In this document: piece after piece, positions 1-8,960 of the stretch
How positions within the stretch are numbered: position 1 is the stretch's first letter
Layout of the letters: each line of letters begins with the position of its first letter
NCBI RefSeq assembly: GCF_051195255.1
Contig: NZ_JBNJLK010000001.1
Coordinates: forward strand, 558,001-622,000
From: Falsirhodobacter sp051195255
Lineage (GTDB): Bacteria > Pseudomonadota > Alphaproteobacteria > Rhodobacterales > Rhodobacteraceae
Length of the DNA: 64,000 nt
Reading direction: 5' to 3'
The notes under the pieces: generated by a model
Told to the model about the DNA's origin: nothing
The model's input: only the letters and a program-made list of their open reading frames with translations
The model's database searches: none
Translations under genes and position numbers: made by a program

Positions 1-306
1 ACGTTGAATTGCGTTCTTGTCAGCATCATCCCGCTGTGGGATCGCCTCTGGGGGATCGCGATGGCCCCGCTGATGATCCTGTCCTGCGTGTTCTACACCT
101 TCGACATGGTTCCGGCGTCGGCGCAGACATACCTGTGGTTCAACCCGATGCTGCACGTGATCGGACAGATACGCTCCGGCTTCTATCCGGGCTATGACGC
201 AAGCTATGTCAGCCCCACCTACGTGTTCCTCTGCGGGCTGGTTCCAATGGTTCTCGGGTTGATCTTCCTGCGACGCTGGCACCGTCTCATCCTCAGCCGC
301 GGATGA
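1..306 (+). CDS. Polysaccharide-export ABC transporter permease, C-terminal part (partial at window edge)
   Basis: This is the end of an integral membrane protein whose start lies left of the window; the reading frame is open from base 1. The visible residues show hydrophobic helices and a segment (WFNPMLHVIGQIRSGFYPGY) that strongly resembles the last periplasmic loop of ABC-2 type permeases of the KpsM/Wzm/RfbA class. These export capsule or O-antigen across the inner membrane with a separate ATPase. It ends with TGA overlapping the ATG of the next glycosyltransferase (ATGA), so the two are translationally coupled, which supports a polysaccharide locus. The exact export substrate cannot be told from the fragment. 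Confidence 0.82.
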   Translation, partial: TLNCVLVSIIPLWDRLWGIAMAPLMILSCVFYTFDMVPASAQTYLWFNPMLHVIGQIRSGFYPGYDASYVSPTYVFLCGLVPMVLGLIFLRRWHRLILSRG

Positions 307-1208
307 TCACGGTCCTGCTCGCGGCCTTCAATGGCGCACGTCACCTTCCTGAACAGCTGTCCTCCATCGCCGCGCAAGAGGGGGTGGGGTGGCGGCTGTG
401 GGTGTCCGACGACGGTTCGACCGACGCGACTCGTGCCGTTGTGAAGGATTTCGCCGTCCGTCACCCGGACCGGCAAATCCGGCTGATGGACGGCCCTCGC
501 CAGGGATCGGCCGCGAACTTCCTGTCCCTGTTGCATCATCCCGACCTGCCTCCCGGTCCGGTCGCCTTCAGCGATCAGGACGATGTCTGGCTGCCGGACC
601 GGCTGCGGCGCGCGCTGACGGACATCGGCGACATGCCACATCCGACCCTTTATGCCAGCACGACGTTGGTCTGCGGACCGGAACTGGAACATCCCCGCCT
701 GTCCCGATCGCGTGGCATGCCTGCCTTCGAGAACGCGCTGGTGCAAAACATCATGGCCGGAAACACGATGGTTCTGAACGCCGAGGCGGTGGCATGCCTG
801 CGGGCCCTGTCCCCAGCGTCGCCAGTGCCGTTTCACGACTGGTGGATCTATCTGGCATTGGCGGCCCTTCGGGCTCACATGATTTCCGATCCACGGCCAA
901 GCCTGCTTTATCGCCAGCATGGCGGGAACGAACTCGGCGACGCAGCCCGCAGCCACGCCTTCCTGCGCCGGTTGAAGCTGTCCCGGCAGGGACACTATGC
1001 GAGTTGGATCCGGGCGAATGTCGACGCGCTCCTGCCCCACGCCCACAAGCTGGACCCGGACCGGCGTGACATGCTGAAAGCGTTCGGGGCCGAACTGGGA
1101 ACAGGCGGGCCCGCCCGTGTCCGGCGCCTGATGCGGATGGGAATCCGGCGCGATCGGCGACGACAGACGGCACTGCTTTATGCGGCCGCGCTGGCAGGGC
1201 GCGTCTAG
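303..1208 (+). CDS. Family 2 glycosyltransferase (rhamnosyltransferase-like)
   Basis: A 301-residue cytoplasmic glycosyltransferase expected to move a sugar from a nucleotide-sugar donor to a growing surface polysaccharide. The N-terminus (ITVLLAAFNGARHLPEQLSS) is the GT-A nucleotide-binding start, followed by WVSDDGSTD around residue 35 and the acidic metal/donor motif SDQDDVWLPDR near residue 90. This arrangement is common in rhamnosyltransferase-type GT2 enzymes. The start codon overlaps the stop of the export permease by 4 bases, so it is likely in one operon with it. The sugar specificity is unknown. Confidence 0.88.
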   Translation: MITVLLAAFNGARHLPEQLSSIAAQEGVGWRLWVSDDGSTDATRAVVKDFAVRHPDRQIRLMDGPRQGSAANFLSLLHHPDLPPGPVAFSDQDDVWLPDRLRRALTDIGDMPHPTLYASTTLVCGPELEHPRLSRSRGMPAFENALVQNIMAGNTMVLNAEAVACLRALSPASPVPFHDWWIYLALAALRAHMISDPRPSLLYRQHGGNELGDAARSHAFLRRLKLSRQGHYASWIRANVDALLPHAHKLDPDRRDMLKAFGAELGTGGPARVRRLMRMGIRRDRRRQTALLYAAALAGRV

Positions 1209-1295
1209 GCTGTTGCGGCCCTGCGCGCGCAGCTCAAAGCCTGGTTTAACCGGACGAAACTAGGGTTCGGAGCGCACCTGTCATAGGAATCCCCC

Positions 1296-2324
1296 ATGTC
1301 CGATCTTTCGCTGCTTCTTTCCCTTCCCCTAATGCAGGCGGCCCAAGCCCAGAAGCATATCACGCACAACGAGGCGCTGCGCCTTCTGGACATGATCGTG
1401 CAACTGAGCGTCACGAGCCGCACCCTGACCTCTCCACCGGAACGGCCGCAGGCGGGGAATCGCTATATCATCGCCAACGGGGCCACCGGCGGCTGGGCGG
1501 GGCACGATCAGCATCTGGCGGTCCATGACGGTACCGCCTGGGTCTTCGTGACCCCCCTGCCCGGCTGGCGCGCCTTCGTGCAGGAGGAGGGGCAGACCGT
1601 CACCTTCGCCAACAACGCCTGGACGAATCCTCAAGCCGCCACCCTGGGTGTGAACACGGGGGCCGATACGCTCAACCGCCTGTCGGTGCGTTCGGCAGCC
1701 ACGCTGCTGACCCATGAAGGCACGGACCACCGCCTGAAGGTCAACAAGGCCGCCTCCGGCAACACCGCCAGCCTTCTGTTCCAATCCAACTGGTCGGGAC
1801 GGGCCGAAATGGGGCTGATGGGCAACGACGCCTTCGCCATCAAGGTGAGCCCCGACGGCGGCACCTTCCAGACCGCGCTGGAGGCGGCGAACGACGGCAC
1901 CGTCCGCGTGCCGCAGGCCCTGCAGATCCGCGGGTACGGCGCCTATCATGCCGGCAACATCCTTGGCACGGTCGCCTTGTCCGGCGGCACGCCGACCGGC
2001 GCCGTGATACAGACGACTGAGGCGACAGACAGCCGCACCGTGCGCTTTGCGGACGGCACGCAGATCTGCACCCGCCTTTGCGCGGTGGACGTGGCGCGAA
2101 GCGATGCGCAGACCTTTGCCCTTCCCGCCACCTTTATCGGCACGAACATCGCCGTAACGCTGTCGCACCCCGCCGCAACCGCCCATGCCCGCCTGGCCTT
2201 GGGCAACATCGCGGCGCTGGGGGCGGCAAACGGCGCCTTCTTCCTGCGCCTTCTGCAAACCGGCACCTCTGTCAGCGCCGCGGCCGAAAAGGTGATCCTT
2301 ACGGCCACCGGCCGCTGGGCCTGA
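1296..2324 (+). CDS. DUF2793 domain-containing protein
   Basis: A 342-residue protein of unknown function. The first ~100 residues (SLLLSLPLMQAAQAQKHITH, then a region ending WRAFVQEEGQ) match the DUF2793 family, common in Rhodobacterales and often seen near phage-tail or gene-transfer-agent genes or on surface proteins. The remainder is low in charge and rich in Ala, Thr and Gly, with a beta-strand look. No signal peptide is visible. It follows the glycosyltransferase after 87 bases and precedes the RTX protein gene. No other phage genes are in view, so the context favours a surface or secreted role, but that is inference. Confidence 0.8.
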   Translation: MSDLSLLLSLPLMQAAQAQKHITHNEALRLLDMIVQLSVTSRTLTSPPERPQAGNRYIIANGATGGWAGHDQHLAVHDGTAWVFVTPLPGWRAFVQEEGQTVTFANNAWTNPQAATLGVNTGADTLNRLSVRSAATLLTHEGTDHRLKVNKAASGNTASLLFQSNWSGRAEMGLMGNDAFAIKVSPDGGTFQTALEAANDGTVRVPQALQIRGYGAYHAGNILGTVALSGGTPTGAVIQTTEATDSRTVRFADGTQICTRLCAVDVARSDAQTFALPATFIGTNIAVTLSHPAATAHARLALGNIAALGAANGAFFLRLLQTGTSVSAAAEKVILTATGRWA

Positions 2325-2341
2325 TCGCGACAATTGGGGCA

Positions 2342-2370
2342 ATGTGACACAATGCTGCCTTGATGTGACA
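2342..2370 (+). promoter_or_regulatory. Direct repeat ATGTGACA x2 upstream of the RTX gene
   Basis: The octamer ATGTGACA occurs at 2342-2349 and again at 2363-2370, exactly 21 bases apart, i.e. two helical turns on the same face. It lies 50-78 bases upstream of the RTX start. This spacing suits a dimeric or tandem DNA-binding regulator. No matching regulator is identified; chance is possible for an 8-mer pair. Confidence 0.3.
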
Positions 2371-2419
2371 AGACACCTTTAAACTCTGGCCCTGCTTATT
2401 CCCCGAAAGGAGGATGAAC

Positions 2420-5400
2420 ATGGCCAGCCTGACCTACTCCCTGACCTTCACCGGAAGCCGCACCTCGCTGCTGACCGGAATCACGGATCTGGTTCTGGCT
2501 CAAAGCGGCGACACCACGGTGCTTTACGCCGCATCGGCCGTAGGGTCAGGCCTCTCGGCCTTCGCGCTTTCGGACAGTGGCCTCAGCACATTGTGGCAAG
2601 GTGTCATCCGCGGCACACCGGCCGTGGGCCAGTCCCCGGAACTGGCGGTTGCCGGAGGCCAGGTGGTCGTGACGGGCTATCGGGGCGACTCCCTCCCGAC
2701 CTATGCGGTGTCGGGCAACGGGTCGTTGAAGGCCGTGGACGATCTCGAAACGGGCATGGCCGTGGGGGATGCGCTGGCCGTAACCGTGGGGGCCGAGACC
2801 TTTCTTTACGCCACAAGTGCCACGGAAAACGAAATCACCACCTTTGCCTGGGGCGGTGGCCCGGCATTGTCCACGACACCCACGACGGGTGCGGGCGCAT
2901 TGCGCGGGGGTGCCGCCGCCACGACCGGTGACATGCTGTCGGTCGAGGTGGACGGAAACACCTATCTTGTCACCACCGACATGACCGATGGGCGGGTGTA
3001 CACGTGGAAGGTGAACTCGGACGGGTCGCTGAAACCCGGGGGGTCCATCGGGGCGACGGAAGGTCTGGGATTGGCCACCCCCGATAGCCTTGCCCTGGCC
3101 ACGCTGGGGGGGCGAACGTTCCTGATCGTGGGATCCAGCGGCTCCTCGTCCCTGTCCGTGGTAGAGATGGGGGGCGACGGCACCCTGATCCCGCGGGATC
3201 AGGTGATCGACGATCTGGGCACCCGCTTTGACAATGTGACCGCGATGACCACGGTGGAAGCCGGGGGCCGCGTCTACGTGCTGGCGGCCGGTGCCGATGA
3301 CGGCCTCACCCTCATGATGCTTCTTCCCGACGGGACGCTGCGGCATCTGAGCACGCTGGAAGATACGGCAGACCGCCTTCTGTCCGATATTTCCGCATTG
3401 TCGGCCGTGGCCGACGGTGACAGGCTCCGCATCTTCGCGGCCAGCGGGTCCGAGCGGGGCCTTGCGGAACTGACGGTGGACCTGAGCAAGGCCGGTCTCA
3501 ACCTTTATGGCGGCGGCAAGAAGAACGCGCTGACGGGCGGGAACAAGGACGACGTGCTGTGGGGCGATGCTCATCACGACACGTTGTCCGGCGGGGCGGG
3601 TGATGACATCCTGATGGACGGCGCCGGCAGGGACCGCCTGACGGGTGGCGCCGGCGCCGATGTCTTCGTGCTGGCCGCCGATGGAGAGCACGATACGATC
3701 CTGGATTTCGATCCCGCGCAGGACCGGCTGGACCTGTCGCGCTGGGTCATGATGCACGGTCCCGATCAGCTTGCGGTGGAGGTCCTGAGCAATGGGGCCA
3801 TCCTCCGCTTTGGGTCCGAAGTGCTGTATGTCTATACGGCCAATGGATCGCCCCTGACCGTTGACGCCATTCGCACCTTGCAGTTGACGGATGCCATGTC
3901 GCGGGTTCCGATCATTCCAGCCGAACCTCCCCCACCGCCGACGGTGGGGGGGCCGGGCGACGACACCCTGAAGGGCGGCAAGGAAGACGACACGCTGGAA
4001 GGCGGCGGCGGGGCCGACACCCTGATTGGCGGGGGTGGATCGGACTGGGCCAGCTATGCGCGTGCGACCGCCGGCGTCCATGCCAACTTGACCGCGCCGC
4101 GCCACAACACGGGCGAAGCGGCAGGCGACGTCTATGACGGGATCCGCAACTTCATCGGATCGGACCATGACGACCGGCTTCAAGGAGACGCCGAGGCCAA
4201 CATCCTGATGGGCGGCTCGGGCGATGACTTCCTGGTGGGTGCGGCGGGCAACGACCGTCTGGATGGCGATGACGGCGATGACCGTTTTGTGGGAGGGGCC
4301 GGGGCCGACACGATGAACGGAGGCGAAGGGCGCGACACGGTGGATTACCGCGATTCAAAGTTCGGGATTACAATAGATCTGGGGCGTCCGGCGAACAACA
4401 CCGGCATTGCAGCGGGGGACGTCTTCCAGTCGATCGAAGACGTGGCCGGCGGCCGCCGGCGCGACACGATCATTGGGACCGACGCCGCCAACAAACTGGT
4501 CGGGGCAGCGGGAGACGACCATCTTGATGGCGGCGCAGGGGATGACACACTGGAAGGAGGCGTGGGCAACGACACCTTCGCGGGCGGCCTCGGCTCGGAT
4601 CTCATGGATGGGGATGCGGGAAGCGACACTGTGACCTATTCCTCCAGCACGGCGGGCCTTCAGGTCGATCTGATGAACACTGCGCGAAACACCGGCCTTG
4701 CGGCGGGCGACCGGCATGTCGCGATCGAAAACCTCATCGGGGGCAAGGGCAGCGACACGCTTTACGGAAACAACGCCGACAACGTGATCCAGGGCGGCGG
4801 CGGGCACGATGCCCTCTACGGTCGCCGCGGTGACGACACCCTGACGGGCGGGGCCGGCAACGACACGCTGTCGGGCGACATCGGCGCCGATCACCTGTCC
4901 GGTGGTGCCGGACGCGATGCGGCGTCCTATGCCAGTGCCACGGCAAAGGTGCGGGTCGATCTGGCCAATCCCGGCCACAACACCGGCTATGCTGCGGGCG
5001 ATACCTTCAGCAGCATCGAAGACTTGATCGGCAGCCGCGGAAACGACACGCTTCTGGGCAACGGTGCCGGCAACCGGATCTTCGGCGGCGACGGGAATGA
5101 CAACCTTCAGGGCCGCAGCGGGAACGACACGATCGACGGGGGACTGGGACATGACCTTCTGGCAGGCGATGACGGAAATGATGTCCTTTACGGTGGGGCC
5201 GGCAATGACACCCTGACCGGCGACAAAGGGGCGGACGCCCTGTTCGGGGGGGATGGGGTTGATCTTGCGGATTATCGCTTGGCCCAAGGCGGTCTGCTGG
5301 TCGACATGGAGAATCCCGCGCTTAACACCGGATTTGCCACCGGTGACACCTATGCGTCGATCGAGGGTTTGGGGGGCGGATCGGGGCATGACACCCTGTT

Positions 5401-5755
5401 CGGCGACGAGATGGACAATCTGCTGTCAGGCGCAGCGGGCAACGACCAGCTGAACGGACGCGGGGGCGCGGACCGATTGAGCGGTGGGCGGGGCAACGAC
5501 ACCCTGACCGGTGGCGCGGGAAGCGACACCTTCATCTTCGACTCCGGCAAGGACACGATCACGGATTTCGATCCGGCCATGGATGGCCTGGTCTTTGATC
5601 GGGAACTGCTGGACGGCCGCACGCTGTCGCAATTCCTGGCGTCGCAGAAGGTCATCGACGGATCGGTCACGCTTGTCTTCGATGAAGCTCACACCCTGAC
5701 CCTGAACGGCATCCGCGACGCCGCTGCCCTTTTCGAAGATATTGTCCTGGGCTGA
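2420..5755 (+). CDS. Large RTX calcium-binding repeat protein with N-terminal beta-propeller-like domain
   Basis: A 1111-residue predicted secreted protein. Residues ~1-350 contain repeated units ending in DGSL/DGTL with intervening strands, resembling a YncE/lactonase-like beta-propeller. From ~370 onward there are many GGxGxDxLxGG nonapeptides, the calcium-binding RTX roll. These are arranged in five larger modules, each with a spacer of the type ASYxxAxxGVxVDLxNPxxNTGxAAGDxxxSIE. No N-terminal Sec signal is present, as expected for type I secretion with a C-terminal signal; the end (DGIxDAAALFEDIVLG-like) is acidic/hydrophobic. An ATG six bases upstream (2414) sits directly on the AAAGGAGG ribosome site, so the ATG at 2420, about 6 bases after it, is the better start. 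No type I exporter genes are adjacent. Likely surface adhesin or S-layer-like, unproven. Confidence 0.85.
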   Translation: MASLTYSLTFTGSRTSLLTGITDLVLAQSGDTTVLYAASAVGSGLSAFALSDSGLSTLWQGVIRGTPAVGQSPELAVAGGQVVVTGYRGDSLPTYAVSGNGSLKAVDDLETGMAVGDALAVTVGAETFLYATSATENEITTFAWGGGPALSTTPTTGAGALRGGAAATTGDMLSVEVDGNTYLVTTDMTDGRVYTWKVNSDGSLKPGGSIGATEGLGLATPDSLALATLGGRTFLIVGSSGSSSLSVVEMGGDGTLIPRDQVIDDLGTRFDNVTAMTTVEAGGRVYVLAAGADDGLTLMMLLPDGTLRHLSTLEDTADRLLSDISALSAVADGDRLRIFAASGSERGLAELTVDLSKAGLNLYGGGKKNALTGGNKDDVLWGDAHHDTLSGGAGDDILMDGAGRDRLTGGAGADVFVLAADGEHDTILDFDPAQDRLDLSRWVMMHGPDQLAVEVLSNGAILRFGSEVLYVYTANGSPLTVDAIRTLQLTDAMSRVPIIPAEPPPPPTVGGPGDDTLKGGKEDDTLEGGGGADTLIGGGGSDWASYARATAGVHANLTAPRHNTGEAAGDVYDGIRNFIGSDHDDRLQGDAEANILMGGSGDDFLVGAAGNDRLDGDDGDDRFVGGAGADTMNGGEGRDTVDYRDSKFGITIDLGRPANNTGIAAGDVFQSIEDVAGGRRRDTIIGTDAANKLVGAAGDDHLDGGAGDDTLEGGVGNDTFAGGLGSDLMDGDAGSDTVTYSSSTAGLQVDLMNTARNTGLAAGDRHVAIENLIGGKGSDTLYGNNADNVIQGGGGHDALYGRRGDDTLTGGAGNDTLSGDIGADHLSGGAGRDAASYASATAKVRVDLANPGHNTGYAAGDTFSSIEDLIGSRGNDTLLGNGAGNRIFGGDGNDNLQGRSGNDTIDGGLGHDLLAGDDGNDVLYGGAGNDTLTGDKGADALFGGDGVDLADYRLAQGGLLVDMENPALNTGFATGDTYASIEGLGGGSGHDTLFGDEMDNLLSGAAGNDQLNGRGGADRLSGGRGNDTLTGGAGSDTFIFDSGKDTITDFDPAMDGLVFDRELLDGRTLSQFLASQKVIDGSVTLVFDEAHTLTLNGIRDAAALFEDIVLG

Positions 5756-5812
5756 CGCGCTTGCCGTGGCGGTCCGGCGGCCCAGATGGGGCTGGGAGCC
5801 AAGGACAAACCG

Positions 5813-6955
5813 ATGCGCACCTTCTGTCTTCTTCTTCCGTTCTGCCTTTTCGCGTCCACGGCTGCGCAAGCTGATGAGGCGATTTCGCCGGATCGGCTGC
5901 GCAGCTGCGGAACGCAAACCTGGACGGTGTCGGGCCACGTCATTCCAAAGGCGCCCGACACGTGGCACGAAACCTCTGCCTGCCTACGTACATTACGCGA
6001 TCTTTGGAGCCGGGAAGGCGGTGATCATCCTGTGGCCCTTTCGGAGCCAACGGATGTCGCCACGTTGGCGCGTCGGGAGGTGCTGGCCACCCTGCAAGCC
6101 GACACGACCCGCTTTCGCACGCAAGACGGACGGCTGATCCCCTTCAACGACGCCTTCCACCCCGACCTGACACCTCGGACGGGCCTCGTGGCCGCGATCC
6201 GCATCAACGACCGGGGCCTGCCCTACAACGCGATGGGCCAAAGCGGGATGGCCTATTTCCTTTATCAGCTTGCCGCCCACGCCGAAAAGGACGGGGATCT
6301 GGCGGGGCGGGATGTTTACCGTCGTTTCGCGCGGCTGGCCCTGGCCACCGTCACGACGGACATCAAGGCCGGTGGCCTTGCGTCAACGGTTCGGTGTCGA
6401 AATGAGGAGGACTGCACCTGGTTCCATTCCGTCACCCGTCGCGACCGAGAGCCGGAGGAGGGGGCCACACTGAACCAGAACCTTCATGCCATCCGTGACA
6501 TGGGCCTGATCCAGGACACGGTCAGACGCCTTGGATGGGACGAACCGGATCTGGAGCCTTTCATCACCGCCGGCGTGAACCGGCTGTTCCTTTCGGACAC
6601 TGCCCCGACCTTGAATAGCTTTGCGGGTCCCTTGCAGCGCCAGGATGGCACATGGGCCTATTACGGCTTCTCCCCCCAAGCCGGCACTGGGTATTTCTTG
6701 AAGAAGCCGATCGACAACTGTCACTACCATGTCCATGTTCTTGAACTTCTGGCCACGATCCTGAAGCGCGCCCAGGATCATGGGCTGACCCCGGCCCTGA
6801 ACGCGGCCCGCAAGGAAGGAGACGTCGCGGCCTTCCGCCGCGCGGTAGAGTCTGCGCTGAACGGCGAGGATACCCCTGCCCAGATCGGATGCGAAGACGA
6901 TGATGCAGAGGCCATGCATCGGGCCGCGATGGCGCTGGCCAACCTCGATTTCTAG
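5813..6955 (+). CDS. Secreted/periplasmic protein of unknown function
   Basis: A 380-residue protein I do not recognise securely. The chosen start gives a clear signal peptide (MRTFCLLLPFCLFASTAAQA, cleavage after AQA); an in-frame ATG at 5786 would bury it behind nine extra residues. The mature part is helix-rich, with alternating segments such as GMAYFLYQLAAHAEKDGD and TLNQNLHAIRDMGLIQDTV. This reminds me of alpha/alpha-toroid enzymes acting on polysaccharides (for example the D-glucuronyl C5-epimerase C-terminal domain or lyases), a weak resemblance only. Four cysteines could form disulfides, fitting the periplasm. It sits between the RTX gene and, convergently 4 bases away, the GSCFA gene. 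A polysaccharide-modifying role is speculation from context. Confidence 0.7.
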   Translation: MRTFCLLLPFCLFASTAAQADEAISPDRLRSCGTQTWTVSGHVIPKAPDTWHETSACLRTLRDLWSREGGDHPVALSEPTDVATLARREVLATLQADTTRFRTQDGRLIPFNDAFHPDLTPRTGLVAAIRINDRGLPYNAMGQSGMAYFLYQLAAHAEKDGDLAGRDVYRRFARLALATVTTDIKAGGLASTVRCRNEEDCTWFHSVTRRDREPEEGATLNQNLHAIRDMGLIQDTVRRLGWDEPDLEPFITAGVNRLFLSDTAPTLNSFAGPLQRQDGTWAYYGFSPQAGTGYFLKKPIDNCHYHVHVLELLATILKRAQDHGLTPALNAARKEGDVAAFRRAVESALNGEDTPAQIGCEDDDAEAMHRAAMALANLDF

Positions 6956-6959
6956 CGGT

Positions 6960-8036
6960 TCAGCCCTTTTCGCGCTGCAGCGCGATCAGCCGGTTCTTGT
7001 AGCGATCAACCTCGCGGCGCAGTTCCGCGAGCAGGGCGGTGGTTTCGTCCGCGGCGACCTCTTCCGTCTCTGCCGGAGGGGAAACGCCGTAGCGGACCAG
7101 GAACTCGCGGATGATGCGCCCGACCATGAAGTCGCTGACATGCAGCCGGTCCTCCTGCCAGGCCAGTGCCGGATCGCTGTGCAGCACCGCCTCATAACTG
7201 GGGAAGTAATCCACGCCGTCCGTGTCACTGGCAAACCGATGGGCGGCCACGCGCAGCGTCGTCTTCGAGGTGGTGTTCGCCACGATGATGTCATCGTCGG
7301 TAAAGGTCCGGCCAAGTGACACTGGCGAGACCGTCAGTAGGATCCGCTGGTTCGGCTTGCCGAACTCGCGCAGGATCGCCACGCATCGCTTCAGCGCGAT
7401 CATCGTATCCTTGACGGACAGGGTGTGGAACGCGAAACGGCTCTTGTTCCGACCGAGGTATTTGGGGTCGGGCAGGACGTTCAGCGTCAGGTTGGTTTGA
7501 AGATCCACCCATGTCTCGATCAGGCCCAGCGTGATGACGACGACATCCGCCTTGAAGATCTGCGCGAAATAGTCCGAGATCTGGCGCCGACGCTCCATCA
7601 GCTGGGCGCGGGTCCCCTGACCGGAATTCTGACGCAGATGCGGGTCGTACCAGACATCCTCCTCGGTCAACTGCAGAAGAGCGTCTTCCGGAAAGGCCTC
7701 CTTTCCGGAGGCCCATGTCAGTTCCTGCTGGATGGAGACGGGATTGTACTTGTTGAAAATGCCTGATCGGCGGGCCGAAGTGTCGCCCAGATCGATCAGG
7801 TCGTGGTTCAGGCTGGTAACGGTCGCACCCGCGTCCTGAAGCCGCTCCTCCACGTTGCGGGCGAAGCACGACCCCACGGTGAAGAAGGTGTCTTCAGGAC
7901 CGGCAGTGAAGCTCTGCTGCCCCATGGGAATGACAATGCGCTTGCCGATACGGGCGGCGGCGCTGTCTTCGGACCCGACCCAACGGTCGCGCTGGTTGTT
8001 TCGGCCGGCCATCAAGGCGCGTTTCGCAGCGATCAT
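6960..8036 (-). CDS. GSCFA domain protein
   Basis: A 358-residue protein with the signature FFTVGSCFARNVEERL around residue 50, which defines the GSCFA family. The family is related to SGNH-type hydrolases/acyltransferases, with the Ser of GSCFA as putative nucleophile; a late D-x-x-H-type segment (EDRLHVSDFMVG) fits the same fold. The C-terminus is a short charged helix (LLAELRREVDRYKNRL), possibly a coiled coil. It is convergent with the secreted protein gene and divergent from the sulfotransferase gene. In polysaccharide loci such proteins may add or remove acyl groups, but no substrate is known here. Confidence 0.85.
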   Translation of the reverse strand: MIAAKRALMAGRNNQRDRWVGSEDSAAARIGKRIVIPMGQQSFTAGPEDTFFTVGSCFARNVEERLQDAGATVTSLNHDLIDLGDTSARRSGIFNKYNPVSIQQELTWASGKEAFPEDALLQLTEEDVWYDPHLRQNSGQGTRAQLMERRRQISDYFAQIFKADVVVITLGLIETWVDLQTNLTLNVLPDPKYLGRNKSRFAFHTLSVKDTMIALKRCVAILREFGKPNQRILLTVSPVSLGRTFTDDDIIVANTTSKTTLRVAAHRFASDTDGVDYFPSYEAVLHSDPALAWQEDRLHVSDFMVGRIIREFLVRYGVSPPAETEEVAADETTALLAELRREVDRYKNRLIALQREKG

Positions 8037-8192
8037 GGTCCGCCCTCATGAGTTACCCAAAAGCCATGCTTCGCAAGTTTTGGTCTGCCTATCAAGATAC
8101 CTAAAATTAGATGGTTGCACCTGCCGGGACACCTCGGGATATTGCGCGCGAAGGATCGCATGCCCATGCGCGGTCGAAGATGATGGTATGGA

Positions 8193-8960
8193 ATGTCTAA
8201 TCCAAAACAAATCCTTATCGTGACGGGCGTTGCGCGCAGCGGCACGACGGCACTGGCCGAGCTTCTGAACAGCCATCACGGCATCTGCCTGGGGATAGAA
8301 CGCTTCAAGTTCCAGTTTCTGCGCCGGGAAAACTTCACGCCGAAGCTGTTCGGCAAGGAGCGGTTCTTCGACTTCAAGTCCAGCGACACCAACCTGCGCC
8401 CTGACGTGCGTCCGGCCTGGACCGAGACCTATGACCGTATTGCCGTGAAATGGGACACTGCGCGGATCGTCGGAGACAAGGTTCCCGACCTGACGCCGGT
8501 CCTGCCCCAGTTCATCGCAAGGAACCCCGGCTTCCGCTACATCTACATCCTGCGCAATCTGAAGGACGTGGCGCTGTCGTGGCAGGCGCGCGCTGACCGC
8601 AAGCGCGACCCATGGCCCCAAGCCAAGGATTTCGGCGCGGCATGCGAAAGCTGGGCCCAGCAGAACCGTCAGCTTCTGGATCACCTGGCCACGCCGGACC
8701 GGCCCGACAACCTGCTTCTTCTGGATTACGACACCATGTTCGACGATCCCGACCGGACGGAACGGACCCTGCTGGACTTCCTTGGGCTGGAGCGGGATCC
8801 GCAGATGCGGGAGACGCTGGATCGGCACGTGGCTTTCGCAGCCACCCGCACGGAAAGGCCCGCAACGGAAGACATGGCAGCCCTGCATGACGCCACCGAC
8901 CGTACGGCCCATGCCAAACTCTGCCGCATGGCGCAAACCTGGCCGCATGTGCGGCCATGA
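8193..8960 (+). CDS. Sulfotransferase family protein
   Basis: A 255-residue protein with the 5'-phosphosulfate-binding loop GVARSGTTALAELLNSH near residue 11, the P-loop-like motif of PAPS-dependent sulfotransferases. A later segment, RYIYILRNLKDVALSWQAR, matches the 3'-phosphate-binding region. Members move sulfate from PAPS to carbohydrates, lipids or proteins in the cytoplasm. Its stop overlaps the start of the giant glycosyltransferase gene downstream by 4 bases (ATGA), so the sulfated acceptor is plausibly the polysaccharide made by this locus (inference). The 156 bases upstream are AT-richer than the surroundings and should hold divergent promoters for this gene and the GSCFA gene; I see no confident promoter match. 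Confidence 0.87.
   Translation: MSNPKQILIVTGVARSGTTALAELLNSHHGICLGIERFKFQFLRRENFTPKLFGKERFFDFKSSDTNLRPDVRPAWTETYDRIAVKWDTARIVGDKVPDLTPVLPQFIARNPGFRYIYILRNLKDVALSWQARADRKRDPWPQAKDFGAACESWAQQNRQLLDHLATPDRPDNLLLLDYDTMFDDPDRTERTLLDFLGLERDPQMRETLDRHVAFAATRTERPATEDMAALHDATDRTAHAKLCRMAQTWPHVRP

Noticed and set aside
2546..4183. 545-codon minus-strand open frame across the RTX gene
   Set aside because: Repetitive antisense of the glycine/aspartate repeats; no independent protein features.
8037..8192. Sigma-70 promoter TTGCAC-N17-GATATT upstream of the sulfotransferase
   Set aside because: Only 3 of 6 and 4 of 6 matches to consensus, too weak to call although the region is AT-rich and probably does hold promoters.
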